Positions 14,447-23,142 of a DNA stretch of 64,000 bases are shown in pieces. The notes beneath the pieces are model-generated. The model had not been told where the DNA came from, ran no database searches, and saw only the letters and a program-made list of their open reading frames with translations. Source of the stretch: Clostridiales bacterium (GTDB lineage Bacteria; Bacillota; Clostridia; Saccharofermentanales; Saccharofermentanaceae); contig JAFWMQ010000017.1 in the NCBI GenBank assembly GCA_017510605.1, positions 1 through 64,000 of the forward strand. The letters are read 5' to 3'. The position numbers and the translations under genes were made by a program. Position 1 is the first letter of the stretch. Every line of letters begins with the position of its first letter.

Positions 14447-14886
14447 TGAAGATCAATCTTGATATTGACGGCAAATATGATGATACGGAAGTCATCATAC
14501 GCGCTCCGTATCTGAATAACGACATCGAGAGGATCGTTGCCATGATGCGCATGATCGATATGCAGATCGCAGTGCGGAAGGAAAATGAGACTTATCTTTT
14601 GGATGCAGATAAGATCCTTTATATCGAAGCAGTCGACCGTAAAACTTTTGTCTATACTAACAGCGAAAATTACGAATCCGAGCTTAAGCTCTATGAACTT
14701 GAGCAGCAGCTGACGGAACGTGATTTTCTTCGTATCAGTAAGCAGACTATCGTAAATCTACGAAAGATAAAGAGCCTTAAGACTGATGTCAACCGCAAGA
14801 TCAGGATCACACTGCAAAACGGTGAACAGATAGTCGTATCGCGCATGTATTCTGACGAATTGAGAAGAAAGCTGGGGTTAAGGTAA
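14443..14886 (+). CDS. LytTR-domain transcriptional regulator
   Basis: A 147-aa DNA-binding protein without a receiver domain. The C-terminal LytTR domain covers residues ~48-147: DKILYIEAVDRKTFVYT, LYELEQQL, FLRISKQTIVNLRKIKSL and ENGEQIVVSRMYSDELRRKL-like ending. LytTR domains bind paired ~9-bp direct repeats, and such a pair stands upstream of this operon. The gene overlaps both neighbours and is followed by a DUF3021 membrane protein. LytTR-DUF3021 pairs are a recurring unit in Bacillota, in which the membrane protein is thought to control the regulator. A second such pair lies at 54111-55000. Confidence 0.93.
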   Translation: MMKINLDIDGKYDDTEVIIRAPYLNNDIERIVAMMRMIDMQIAVRKENETYLLDADKILYIEAVDRKTFVYTNSENYESELKLYELEQQLTERDFLRISKQTIVNLRKIKSLKTDVNRKIRITLQNGEQIVVSRMYSDELRRKLGLR

Positions 14887-15350
14887 TGGAAGATAAGAAA
14901 ACGATTTTTAATTATATCAGTCAGCTGTTTGCCATTTACGGTATCGTAATCGCGATCTTTGTTGCGATAAATCTTATTGTCGGAAATGAAGCCGGAAGCG
15001 TATCCACGCTTTTCGCTTTGGGTTCAAACGGTTTGTCTACAAAAACGCTGATAGAGCTTTTTGTTTTGGTCGTTATCGTTACAATAGATGATAACGTGTT
15101 CCATACGGATCTGCTGATCAAGAACATGTCGCTGATCGTCCGTAATATCTTGTTCTTTGCGGTCATACTTGTTACGATCATAGTGTTTGCGGTGGTATTC
15201 GGATGGTTCCCGCTGGACAATGTCCTTTCATGGATCGGCTTCATAGTATCGTTCTCGGTCTGTGCCGTCTTCAGCGCGATACTCATGCGTCTTGAAGAGA
15301 ATGCGGAGAATAAGAAGATGCAGGAAGCTTTGAACAGACTAAAGAAATAA
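14886..15350 (+). CDS. DUF3021 family membrane protein
   Basis: A 154-aa protein with four predicted membrane helices (~13-33, ~54-74, ~88-110, ~117-140) and a charged C-terminal tail (RLEENAENKKMQEALNRLKK). Size, topology and position directly after a LytTR regulator match DUF3021. The start overlaps the regulator stop (TAATG). It may hold the regulator at the membrane or sense envelope stress, which is inferred from the conserved pairing. The stop is immediately followed by the next gene (1-base gap), so the downstream zinc-ribbon gene may share the transcript. Confidence 0.85.
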   Translation: MEDKKTIFNYISQLFAIYGIVIAIFVAINLIVGNEAGSVSTLFALGSNGLSTKTLIELFVLVVIVTIDDNVFHTDLLIKNMSLIVRNILFFAVILVTIIVFAVVFGWFPLDNVLSWIGFIVSFSVCAVFSAILMRLEENAENKKMQEALNRLKK

Positions 15351-15351
15351 C

Positions 15352-16887
15352 ATGTCAGAACTAAAGAGTTATACATGTTCCAAGTGTGCCGGAATTCTGA
15401 TGTTCGATTCCGATCAGAAACTCTTTGATTGTCCTTTTTGCGGCAATCGTTTTGATGCGGTCGATTTCCACGAAGATGAGATTATGTCGCAGGCGGAAGA
15501 AAGCCTGAAGGAAGGAGCTTTCTCTTCGGCCAAGGAAAAGTTCAATTCGATTTTGGAAAAGAACCCGTCTGACTTTGAGGCTCTCAAGGGCCTGATCTTA
15601 TGCGAGATAAAGGCATCGGATCTGGAAAGTCTGGAATCTCCCGGTATATTTGATTCTTCTTCAGTTGTTTCTCTGAAAAACATTATCGCGAGAGTTAAGA
15701 GACAGGCGTCAACTGAAGATTCTGAGTTTTTTAACCGGCTTTTGATACTGATTGATCTCAGCTGTAAATTGAAAATGTATCAGAACAGTATTGATGCTCT
15801 GTATTCAGATGATACAAGAGCGAAAGTTAATAAAAGCTTTAAAGAAATCAGAGCCAGAAAGGCGGAGGAATCAAGATTTAATCATTTGGGTATACCTGTC
15901 ACCATAATTGTCTGTCTCGGTTTTTTAGCACTGTATCTCAGTCAGAAGTATGGTGGATATGTGTTTTTCTTTTCACTGCTTGGAATCATAGTCGGTTGTA
16001 TTGTTTGGGCCATTTTCAACGATTATAATCCCAAACCGCAAGTATATGAGGATAATCCGATACACGATGCCTGGGAAATGAAGAATTTTCTGGAAGACCA
16101 ATACAGTCATTATGAAGAAAAATACAGCTCGGAATTTGCGGAATTAATGGAACTGGACCATGCTTCCAAATCAAGAAAGCCTGATGCAGCTGTTTTTGAA
16201 GAGATTAACGAAGAGAATAGCGTTGTAGATGCTGATCATCCGGAGACCGTCATTTGCTCCAAGTGTGCCGGAAAACTATATCTCGATAAGGAAAGACGTG
16301 TTTACGAATGCAGATCTTGTGGTGTGGCATATGGCATTTCGCTGTTTTTCGGAATGCCCATGGAGAAGGCCCTGAACGCTATGAATAAAGGCCGTTACGG
16401 CGAAGCTCAAAAGCGATTTGGTAATCTCCTTATGGCCCAACCGTCGAACTTTGATGCGCTTCTCGGAAGGATACTTTGCGTGGGAAACTGGTCCAGGATA
16501 AGTGATATCGATACTTCGGATTTAATAAGCGAAGATGACTGGAAAGAAATCTGCGAACTCTACAGTGATGCCAGACTGCGTGTGACGGAATCTGATAAAG
16601 ATTTTTTCGAGAAACTGAAAGAAATGATATTCATGCTCAGAAAGATATGCCTTAATAATGACGAACTTGATGAACTGAACAGAAAACTGGAAATGCTTGA
16701 TTCAATCAGACATGTTTATACCATTGCCGATCAGGCAACAGGTTCTAACGGAGTGTTTTTGGACAGGGGCAAGATCATAAATGATATTGAGCGCCTCGAT
16801 AAAGATACCAGGCAAATGTCTCATGAGTTTCTTGCGCTTAAAAGGGACCTTATCCAAACAAGGAGTGACTGCGTACTTGTCAAATAA
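15352..16887 (+). CDS. Duplicated zinc-ribbon / repeat membrane protein, unknown function
   Basis: A 511-aa protein built of two similar halves. Each half begins with a four-Cys zinc ribbon opening CSKCAG (Cys 9, 12, 27, 30; and 302, 305, 320, 323), followed by a helical TPR-like segment with matching wording: GAFSSAKEKFNSILEKNPSDFEALKG in the first half, GRYGEAQKRFGNLL-AQPSNFDALLG in the second. Between the halves are two membrane helices (~182-226), so both zinc ribbons probably face the cytosol. No catalytic motif is seen. It follows the DUF3021 gene by one base. The function is unknown; internal duplication is evident by eye. Confidence 0.8.
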   Translation: MSELKSYTCSKCAGILMFDSDQKLFDCPFCGNRFDAVDFHEDEIMSQAEESLKEGAFSSAKEKFNSILEKNPSDFEALKGLILCEIKASDLESLESPGIFDSSSVVSLKNIIARVKRQASTEDSEFFNRLLILIDLSCKLKMYQNSIDALYSDDTRAKVNKSFKEIRARKAEESRFNHLGIPVTIIVCLGFLALYLSQKYGGYVFFFSLLGIIVGCIVWAIFNDYNPKPQVYEDNPIHDAWEMKNFLEDQYSHYEEKYSSEFAELMELDHASKSRKPDAAVFEEINEENSVVDADHPETVICSKCAGKLYLDKERRVYECRSCGVAYGISLFFGMPMEKALNAMNKGRYGEAQKRFGNLLMAQPSNFDALLGRILCVGNWSRISDIDTSDLISEDDWKEICELYSDARLRVTESDKDFFEKLKEMIFMLRKICLNNDELDELNRKLEMLDSIRHVYTIADQATGSNGVFLDRGKIINDIERLDKDTRQMSHEFLALKRDLIQTRSDCVLVK

Positions 16888-16930
16888 TTGTATAATAGTT
16901 TGTAACTTATAAGATTGGCGGTAAGGATAG

Positions 16931-17737
16931 TTGTCTGATCCTGTTGTGGTTAATATTGAAGGTGAGAACATCGTGCCTGAAGATCTGGGGCGCGACGGGC
17001 TTATGCTGTTGCAGCACAAGGATTGTTATAAGCTTGATACAGCAAGCGTTCTTCTGGCATGGTTTGCTGCCTCTTTCGTTCGAAAAGGAAAACCCTGCGA
17101 GATGCTCGAACTCGGGAGCGGCACAGGCGGTGTGTCTTTACTTGCATCAGCCAGGTGCAAAAATGCTCACATAGATGGCGTAGAACTTGTTGATCTGGCT
17201 TACAAAGTCTTTTGCGAAAATATCAAACTCAACGTTTTGGAAGACCGGATATCAGCATTTAACTGCGATCTGAGAGATCTTCCCTCTGAGATAAAGAACA
17301 AGGCATATGATGTTGTCTTTATGAATCCGCCTTTCTATGACGGCACAAAGGGATCAGTAACTGACACTGACATAAAGCCGGAACATGAATCTAAAGCGCG
17401 TTTTTCGGAGCAGGGAGGACTGGAGGACTTTATACAGGTTCAGTCTTTGAGGACAAGGACCAGCGGAGGATTCGCCGTTATGTGTATTTGCCCTGAAAGA
17501 GCTCCGGAAGTTTTCCTCCTTTATGAGAAATACAAGATCACACCGGTAAGACTTCTTACTGTTCACGCAAACGCAGGAAAACCGGCGTTTCTTGCCCTGA
17601 TAGCAGGAAAGAAAGGTGCTCCTAATGCCGAATTCAAAGTACTCGCGCCGCTTTTTATCAACGAAGAAGGCTCATCGGTCCTTACCAAAAGAGCCCTGCA
17701 TATATATGAGGAGGAACATGACGATTGCTTTATCTAG
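16931..17737 (+). CDS. tRNA1(Val) adenine-N6 methyltransferase-like protein (TrmN6/YfiC family)
   Basis: A 268-aa class I SAM-dependent methyltransferase. The SAM motif LELGSGTGGVSLL is near residue 60, the acidic VDGVEL motif near 80, and the N6-adenine signature NPPF in DVVFMNPPFYDG near 134. E. coli TrmN6 modifies A37 of tRNA1(Val); this is the family assignment by motif and length. The start is uncertain: TTG 16931 with AAGGA (16923-16927) is very close, and no ATG exists before the conserved DGLMLLQHKD. The 3' end overlaps rsmI by 13 bases, as is common for the yfiC-like/rsmI pair in Bacillota. Confidence 0.88.
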   Translation: MSDPVVVNIEGENIVPEDLGRDGLMLLQHKDCYKLDTASVLLAWFAASFVRKGKPCEMLELGSGTGGVSLLASARCKNAHIDGVELVDLAYKVFCENIKLNVLEDRISAFNCDLRDLPSEIKNKAYDVVFMNPPFYDGTKGSVTDTDIKPEHESKARFSEQGGLEDFIQVQSLRTRTSGGFAVMCICPERAPEVFLLYEKYKITPVRLLTVHANAGKPAFLALIAGKKGAPNAEFKVLAPLFINEEGSSVLTKRALHIYEEEHDDCFI

Positions 17738-18543
17738 TCGGTACACCTATTGGAAATCTTGATGATATGTCACCCAGAGCCTGCGAAGTGCTTCGCAGTG
17801 CTGACGTTATTGCATGTGAGGATACAAGAGTCACGGGCATTCTGCTCTCGCAGCTCGGCATTACCGGTAAGCGTCTGATCGCCTATCATGAGCATAACAA
17901 GGCTGCCAGCGGAAACGGAATTGTTGATCTGCTTAAATCAGGCCTCAATGTAGCCGAAGTATCGGATGCCGGAATGCCGGCGATCAGCGATCCCGGGGCT
18001 GATCTGGCTTCGCTTGCCGCCTCGAACGGGATTGAAGTATCCGTCATTCCCGGTCCTTCTGCCGTAACTGCTGCTTTAAGCATTTCAGGTCTTGATACAA
18101 GATATTTTCATTTTGAGGGATTCCTTCCTTCGGAGGGCTCAAAGAGGCGCGCACGCCTGAAAGCGCTGTCTTCGATAGGGGAGACTATCGTTCTTTATGA
18201 AGCTCCTCACCGCTTGAGAAAGCTTCTTGATGAATTGGTTGAAGAAGGCTTTGGTGCGAACAAGCTTGCCGTCTGCCGTGAGCTGACCAAGAAGTACGAA
18301 GAAGTGCTCAGGATGACAGTTGATGAATGCGTTTCGTATTATAAGGATATTGAGCCCAGGGGAGAATTCTGCATCTGCCTCGAGCCTAAGACTGTAGGTG
18401 AAGTCAAGGCTTCCGGTGATCCTGCACAGCTTATAGCACTCCTGAAGGATAAAGGCATGTCTTCTAAAGATATTGCTTCCGTTGTGTCGGAATATACCGG
18501 AATGAACAAGAAGGAAGCTTATAAGATTGCCAGCGAAGGCTGA
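17725..18543 (+). CDS. rsmI: 16S rRNA (cytidine1402-2'-O)-methyltransferase RsmI
   Basis: A 272-aa tetrapyrrole-methylase-fold enzyme that methylates C1402 of 16S rRNA near the P site. Family landmarks: YLVGTPIGNLDDMSPRA at the N-terminus, ACEDTRVT, YHEHN, SDAGMPAISDPG, VIPGPSAVTAALSISG, FHFEGFLP and YEAPHRL. The start is TTG 17725, with GAGGAGGAA (17709-17717) upstream; the nearby ATG 17718 is out of frame. The overlap with the preceding methyltransferase indicates co-translation of two RNA-modifying enzymes. Confidence 0.96.
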   Translation: MLYLVGTPIGNLDDMSPRACEVLRSADVIACEDTRVTGILLSQLGITGKRLIAYHEHNKAASGNGIVDLLKSGLNVAEVSDAGMPAISDPGADLASLAASNGIEVSVIPGPSAVTAALSISGLDTRYFHFEGFLPSEGSKRRARLKALSSIGETIVLYEAPHRLRKLLDELVEEGFGANKLAVCRELTKKYEEVLRMTVDECVSYYKDIEPRGEFCICLEPKTVGEVKASGDPAQLIALLKDKGMSSKDIASVVSEYTGMNKKEAYKIASEG

Positions 18544-18578
18544 TGGAAATGAGAAAACTTCTAAAATTTGATGATTTT

Positions 18579-18706
18579 TGTCGGAAAATCGGCTTTTTTC
18601 ATTTTCGCATGTCGGAAACAGTGTTTTTTTCGAGCATTCCGATACGCAAAATCGAAAAAACACTATTTCCTGACATGGAATGATCAAATATTGTCATTTT
18701 CCGACA
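18579..18706. repeat. Nested inverted repeats (TGTCGGAAA family)
   Basis: Left arms TGTCGGAAA start at 18579 and 18610 (31 bases apart). Their partners TTTCC(T)GACA end at 18675 and 18706, also 31 apart. The outer pair TGTCGGAAAAT / ATTTTCCGACA is a perfect 11-mer (18579-18589, 18696-18706). The inner stem, 18609-18633 against 18652-18676, is about 25 bp with few mismatches, running from CATGTC to TTCGA. They fill the gap behind rsmI. Confidence 0.8.
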
Positions 18707-18824
18707 TGAGTCAGCCATGAGCGATCTTTTCGTGACATGGTATATCAGATAACTCATGAGACTCGGAATGCGACTGGATCAGATGTTTTATGATTAGAAC
18801 GAACAAGAAAAAGGAGAATACATT

Positions 18825-19337
18825 ATGTTACTTGAAACAGAACGGCTGATAATTACTGAATTTACAAAGGATATGGCGCGTGTAGTCCATGAGAACTCGC
18901 TGGATGAAGACAATAGAAAGTTCGTGCCGGATGAGGTTTTCGAGACCGAAGAGGAAGCGGCAGAAGTCATAGAATTTCTGATGGGACAGTACGGAGGAAG
19001 CGACGGACCGTTTGTATATCCCGTGATCGCCAAGAAGGACAACACTAACTTAGGATATGTCCAGATGGCACCTCTTGATGACGGCGCATGGGAGATCGGA
19101 TATCACATTGCCGGGAAATATACAGGGAACGGCTATGCGACTGAGGCAGTTAAGGCATTTCTCCCGTTTATGAGCAATAAGATCGGCGTAAGCGAAGTGT
19201 ATGGAATTTGCCTTGAGGAAAATATTGCTTCCGTACATGTATTGAAGAAGTGCGGCTTTGAAGAGACATTTGCGGGTATTGGCGATTATCAGGGCGAGAA
19301 GCGCGAGATCTTCAAGAGTGTCTGGAGACAGTCTTAA
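18825..19337 (+). CDS. GNAT family N-acetyltransferase (RimJ/RimL type)
   Basis: A 170-aa acetyl-CoA-dependent transferase. It opens MLLETERLIITEF, the typical start of the RimJ/RimL subgroup, and carries the acetyl-CoA region EIGYHIAGKYTGNGYATEAVKAFL (residues ~90-113) and the late motif NIASVHVLKKCGFEET. These enzymes acetylate N-termini of ribosomal proteins or small amines; the target here is unknown. AAAAAGGAG lies upstream of ATG 18825. It stands alone between the hairpin region behind rsmI and the metG promoter. Confidence 0.92.
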   Translation: MLLETERLIITEFTKDMARVVHENSLDEDNRKFVPDEVFETEEEAAEVIEFLMGQYGGSDGPFVYPVIAKKDNTNLGYVQMAPLDDGAWEIGYHIAGKYTGNGYATEAVKAFLPFMSNKIGVSEVYGICLEENIASVHVLKKCGFEETFAGIGDYQGEKREIFKSVWRQS

Positions 19338-19354
19338 GGCATCATGTCAAAATC

Positions 19355-19383
19355 TTGAAAACATCCGATCAAATAACTATAAT
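19355..19383 (+). promoter_or_regulatory. Predicted sigma-A promoter of metG
   Basis: TTGAAA (19355-19360), a 17-base spacer and consensus TATAAT (19378-19383). Only 48 bases remain before the metG ATG, too short for a T-box leader. Confidence 0.75.
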
Positions 19384-19431
19384 CATTTAATTACGCGCAG
19401 ACATTAATATACGCGCGTTAGGAGGAACATC

Positions 19432-21372
19432 ATGGCTGAAAAGAAGACATTCTACATCACGACACCGATCTACTATCCGTCGGGCAATCCGCATATCGGA
19501 CACTGCTATTCGACGCTTGCATGCGACGCTATCGCAAGGATGAAGCGAATGCAGGGCTATGATGTAATGTTCTCCACAGGTACAGACGAGCACGGTCAGA
19601 AGATCGAGAAGAAGGCAATTGAGATGGGCGTTACGCCTAAGGCTTATGTTGACGATATCGTTGCAAACTTCAAAAAACTCTGGGCAACACTCGGAATCAA
19701 GTATGACAGATATGTCAGAACTACTGACGATTATCATATCAAGACGGTTCAGAACATGTTCGAGAAGCTCTATAAGGACGGTTACATCTATAAGAGCGAG
19801 TACAAGGGCAAGTACTGCACCCCCTGTGAATCATTCTGGACAGAAAGCCAGCTTGTTGACGGCAAGTGTCCTGACTGTGGAAGAGAAGTAACAGAGGCTT
19901 CAGAGGAAGCTTATTTCTTCAAGCTTTCAGAGTTCGGTCCCAAGCTCAAAGAACTCCTGCTCGATCCCGAGAAGAATTTCCTTGAACCGAAGTCCAGAGT
20001 TAACGAGATGATCAACAATTTCATTGAGCCGGGCCTTCAGGATCTCTGTGTATCCAGAACAAGTGTTAAGTGGGGTATCCCCGTAACATTCGATGAGGGA
20101 CACTATGTTTACGTCTGGATGGACGCCCTCACGAACTATATCTCGCTGCTGGGATTCATGAACGACACATATAACGACTATGAGAAATACTGGCCTGCAG
20201 ACATGCATGTAATGGCGAAGGAGATCGTTAGATTCCATTCGCTCATTTGGCCTGCATTCCTTATGGCATTGGGTGAACCACTTCCTAAGAAGATCTACGG
20301 TCACGGATGGATTACATTTGACGGCGGTAAGATGAGCAAGTCCAAGGGCAACGTCATCGATCCTTTCGTGCTCTGCGAAAGATACGGTGTTGACGCTTTG
20401 AGATATCACCTCTTAAGAGAGATGGTATTCGGTTCCGACTGTCCTTATTCAAATGAGCAGATGTTTGCAAGGATCAACTCTGACCTCGCAAACGACCTGG
20501 GCAACCTTGTTTCAAGAACAACGGCAATGGTTATCAAGTATTTCGACGGTACGCTTCCTGAGGAGAAGGAGTTCACAGAAGCTGATAACGACCTCTTAGA
20601 GCAGCTCGACGTTCTCCCGGACTTCGTATCCGAGACATTCGAGACAATGCGTTTCTCTGAAGGCCTTGCTAAGATCTTCAGCGTTATCGCAAGAGCTAAC
20701 AAGTATATCGACGAAAATGAGCCCTGGAAGCTCGCGAAGGATGATACAGCTAAGCCACGTCTTGCTGCAGTCCTTTACAACCTTCTGGATGCTATCAGAC
20801 GTGTTGCTATCCTCTTGGAGCCCGTAATGCCTCATACATCCCCTAAGATCTTTGAGCAGATCGGTGCAGATGAGTCCAATACGACCTGGGAAGCTTCAAA
20901 AGCAAGACACGCTCTTGCTGCTGCAGTAACAGTTACAAAGGGTGAGGTTCTCTTCCCGAGAATCGACATCGACAAGGAAATCGATGAACTTAACAAGATG
21001 TTCCCTGCTGCAGAAGAGGAGAAGGGCAAGGACTTGGAGCCTTTGAAGCCACTTACCAAGTTCGATAATTTTGCCGCTCTTGATCTTCGTGCCGTTAAGG
21101 TCCTTTCCTGCGAAAAGGTCGAGAAGTCCGATAAGCTTCTGAAGTTCAAGGTAGATGACGGATTCGGCGAGAGACAGGTTCTTTCCGGAATCGCAAAGTA
21201 CTATAAGCCCGAAGAACTTGTCGGCAAGACCCTTGCGATGATCGTAAATCTTGAACCTCGTAAGATGATGGGACTTGAGAGTAACGGCATGATCCTTTCC
21301 GTTAAGTATGGTGACGGTTACCGTGTAGTCGAGTTCGACGATTCCGTACTGCCGGGTTCAGATATTTCATAA
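19432..21372 (+). CDS. metG: Methionyl-tRNA synthetase
   Basis: A 646-aa class I aminoacyl-tRNA synthetase that charges tRNA-Met and fMet. Landmarks: PIYYPSGNPHIGHCYS with the HIGH motif (residues ~12-28), a zinc knuckle CTPCESFW...CPDCGR (~128-148), KMSKSKGN (~300), an anticodon-binding helical domain, and a C-terminal EMAP/Trbp111-like tRNA-binding domain (~540-646, DLRAVKVLSCEKVEKSDKLL and LEPRKMMGLESNGMIL). This is the long, dimer-forming bacterial form. AGGAGGAAC stands before ATG 19432. tatD follows within 4 bases, a classic metG-tatD arrangement. Confidence 0.98.
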   Translation: MAEKKTFYITTPIYYPSGNPHIGHCYSTLACDAIARMKRMQGYDVMFSTGTDEHGQKIEKKAIEMGVTPKAYVDDIVANFKKLWATLGIKYDRYVRTTDDYHIKTVQNMFEKLYKDGYIYKSEYKGKYCTPCESFWTESQLVDGKCPDCGREVTEASEEAYFFKLSEFGPKLKELLLDPEKNFLEPKSRVNEMINNFIEPGLQDLCVSRTSVKWGIPVTFDEGHYVYVWMDALTNYISLLGFMNDTYNDYEKYWPADMHVMAKEIVRFHSLIWPAFLMALGEPLPKKIYGHGWITFDGGKMSKSKGNVIDPFVLCERYGVDALRYHLLREMVFGSDCPYSNEQMFARINSDLANDLGNLVSRTTAMVIKYFDGTLPEEKEFTEADNDLLEQLDVLPDFVSETFETMRFSEGLAKIFSVIARANKYIDENEPWKLAKDDTAKPRLAAVLYNLLDAIRRVAILLEPVMPHTSPKIFEQIGADESNTTWEASKARHALAAAVTVTKGEVLFPRIDIDKEIDELNKMFPAAEEEKGKDLEPLKPLTKFDNFAALDLRAVKVLSCEKVEKSDKLLKFKVDDGFGERQVLSGIAKYYKPEELVGKTLAMIVNLEPRKMMGLESNGMILSVKYGDGYRVVEFDDSVLPGSDIS

Positions 21373-21376
21373 TACC

Positions 21377-22222
21377 GTGAGAGATCCCGTTTACTACAGC
21401 GGAAGTGCGGAGTTCTTTGATACTCACGCGCATATCTACGATAGAAAATACGCAGACTGTAACACCTCTATGGAAGATATCCTGCGAAGATGCAGGGCTT
21501 CCGGTGTTACTAGTGTGCTTATTCCGGCCGACAACGAAGAAACGAGCAGGATCTCTATCGATGCAGTAAAAAAGTATGATGGCGTTGAAGGAGTAACTTT
21601 GTACGCTTCCTGCGGCGTTCATCCGCATGAAGCGAAAACATATACTGATGATACAGAGAAGTTCTTAAGAACTTGTCTGGAGAGCCGTAAAGACAAAAAG
21701 ATCATGGCTTTAGGAGAGATAGGACTTGATTATTACTATGATCTTTCCGAGAGGACTGTCCAGAGGGCTGTTTTCGAGAGGCAGCTCGAGCTTGCAAAAG
21801 AGTACGATCTGCCGATAATCCTTCACGAAAGAGATGCGACCGGTGACTGCCTGGACATTCTGAGACGCTTTCACAAGGAGGGCAGGCTCAGGGATCTTCC
21901 CGGTGTATGCCATTGCTGTTCGTGCTCGTTAGAGGCTTCACTAGAGCTCGTTAAGATGGGTTTTTACATTGGCTTTGACGGACCGTTAACATTTAAGAAC
22001 AACAAGAAGACACCTGAGGTTGCTCTTAATACGCCATGGGACCGCATAGTAATTGAAACAGACAGCCCGTATCTGACACCTGAGCCGAACCGTGGAATTA
22101 TAAATGAACCCTGTCATGTTGCGTATGTTTGCAGGAGACTCGCAGAAATAAAGGGGGTTACTATTGATGAAGCCGCTCAAATAACCTATGATAACGGGAA
22201 GAAGCTTTATGGAGTGAACTGA
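21377..22222 (+). CDS. tatD: TatD-family hydrolase / deoxyribonuclease
   Basis: A 281-aa metal-dependent hydrolase of the amidohydrolase-type TIM barrel. Metal ligands and signatures: FFDTHAHIYD (the HxH pair), SCGVHPHEA, ALGEIGLDYYYD, PIILHERDA, VCHCCSCS in place of the usual HCFSG region, and the closing IVIETDSPYLTPEPNRG. E. coli TatD is a 3'-5' exonuclease on damaged DNA. The start GTG 21377 is only 4 bases behind the metG stop and has no clear ribosome site, so translation is probably coupled to metG. Confidence 0.93.
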   Translation: MRDPVYYSGSAEFFDTHAHIYDRKYADCNTSMEDILRRCRASGVTSVLIPADNEETSRISIDAVKKYDGVEGVTLYASCGVHPHEAKTYTDDTEKFLRTCLESRKDKKIMALGEIGLDYYYDLSERTVQRAVFERQLELAKEYDLPIILHERDATGDCLDILRRFHKEGRLRDLPGVCHCCSCSLEASLELVKMGFYIGFDGPLTFKNNKKTPEVALNTPWDRIVIETDSPYLTPEPNRGIINEPCHVAYVCRRLAEIKGVTIDEAAQITYDNGKKLYGVN

Positions 22223-22223
22223 T

Positions 22224-22697
22224 ATGCAGAAAAAAACGGATATCATACTGATCGGTATTACAGTAATCCTGGTAATTGTTCTTATAGGCGGTTTTATCTA
22301 CGACAGGAACAGTGCATTGCTCGCCAGAACAAATTATTTCGCGATTAACGGGGATGATAACCTTGAACTTGTACAGATGAACAAGGTGGGATTCCTTTAC
22401 ATGCGTGCCGGATATGAGGCGAAGATCAAGATCAAAGACGGCAAGGCGGACCAGTATATTATCCGGATAGCAGAGTCTTATGGCGGCGCAGGTCAGATGT
22501 TTGATTACGAACAGTACAAGAAATATGAATCGGAGATATTAGATAAGGTATCCATCAAGCCGGATCCGCGTACAGATTCATTTATTTGGATCCTTGGCGT
22601 TCCTCTTGAGGAGAGATCAACCAAGAATATCGTTTATATTGTTACCATTGAAGGCGAAGGCGATGCGTATATTTACCTGTATTATTCCCGCAGATAG
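22224..22697 (+). CDS. Membrane-anchored protein with extracytoplasmic domain, unknown function
   Basis: A 157-aa protein with one N-terminal membrane helix (residues ~6-26) and no lipobox, then a mixed alpha/beta domain of about 125 residues rich in Tyr and charged residues (ELVQMNKVGFLYMRAGYEAK, VYIVTIEGEGDAYIYLYYS at the end). Nothing in it matches a family I know. It starts one base after the tatD stop and so belongs to the metG-tatD operon, ending before the tRNA promoter. Confidence 0.65.
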   Translation: MQKKTDIILIGITVILVIVLIGGFIYDRNSALLARTNYFAINGDDNLELVQMNKVGFLYMRAGYEAKIKIKDGKADQYIIRIAESYGGAGQMFDYEQYKKYESEILDKVSIKPDPRTDSFIWILGVPLEERSTKNIVYIVTIEGEGDAYIYLYYSRR

Positions 22698-22729
22698 ACA
22701 GGTGAGACTGAAATTCCTGAAATTCGTTA

Positions 22730-22759
22730 TTGACATGTCTTCGATATTTGTTTTATAAT
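22730..22759 (+). promoter_or_regulatory. Predicted strong promoter of the tRNA operon
   Basis: Consensus TTGACA (22730-22735), an 18-base spacer and consensus TATAAT (22754-22759), about 32 bases before the first tRNA. Confidence 0.85.
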
Positions 22760-22790
22760 TCATTCGCGCTTTGAAAAAGGTGTGGCTAAC

Positions 22791-22866
22791 GGAAGCTTAG
22801 CTCAGCTGGGAGAGCATCTGCCTTACAAGCAGAGGGTCACAGGTTCGAGCCCTGTAGTTTCCACCA
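22791..22866 (+). tRNA. tRNA-Val (anticodon UAC)
   Basis: 76 bases with encoded CCA. The acceptor stem GGAAGCT pairs with AGTTTCC, the D arm GCTC..GAGC is regular, the anticodon loop is CTTACAA between TCTGC and GCAGA (anticodon TAC), and the T arm carries GGTTCGAGCC. Confidence 0.97.
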
Positions 22867-22873
22867 ATGGTAC

Positions 22874-22951
22874 GGCGCAGTAGTTCAGCCTGGTTAGAAT
22901 GCCAGCCTGTCACGCTGGAGGTCGAGGGTTCGAGCCCCTTCTGCGTCGCCA
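22874..22951 (+). tRNA. tRNA-Asp (anticodon GUC)
   Basis: 78 bases with encoded CCA. The acceptor stem GGCGCAG pairs with CTGCGTC (one G-U), the anticodon loop is CTGTCAC (anticodon GTC), and the T arm is GAGGGTTCGAGCCCC. Lies 7 bases after tRNA-Val. Confidence 0.96.
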
Positions 22952-22995
22952 TTACATTAGGCCGGATACTTCCAATAGTGTTCGGCCTAATTCTT

Positions 22996-23071
22996 GCTCA
23001 GATAGCTCAGTCGGTAGAGCAGGGGACTGAAAATCCCCGTGTCGGCAGTTCGATTCTGTCTCTGAGCACCA
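22996..23071 (+). tRNA. tRNA-Phe (anticodon GAA)
   Basis: 76 bases with encoded CCA. The acceptor stem GCTCAGA pairs perfectly with TCTGAGC, the anticodon loop is CTGAAAA between GGGGA and TCCCC (anticodon GAA), and the T loop is TTCGATT. Confidence 0.97.
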
Positions 23072-23084
23072 AAGCGTTAAAGAG

Positions 23085-23129
23085 AACTCTTTCTTTTGCC
23101 TGAGCTTTTGCAAAAGGAAGAGTTTTTTT
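23085..23129 (+). terminator. Rho-independent terminator of the tRNA operon
   Basis: A 15-bp stem AACTCTTTCTTTTGC (23085-23099) with GCAAAAGGAAGAGTT (23110-23124), one G-U pair, a 10-base loop and a T run up to 23129. Confidence 0.9.
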
Positions 23130-23142
23130 GTAGGAGAATACA

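Noticed and set aside
19384..19431. T-box leader upstream of metG
   Set aside because: The promoter leaves only 48 bases before the start codon, with no specifier stem or T-box sequence.
22867..23103. ORF of 78 codons across the tRNA genes
   Set aside because: It runs through tRNA-Asp and tRNA-Phe and is not a real gene.
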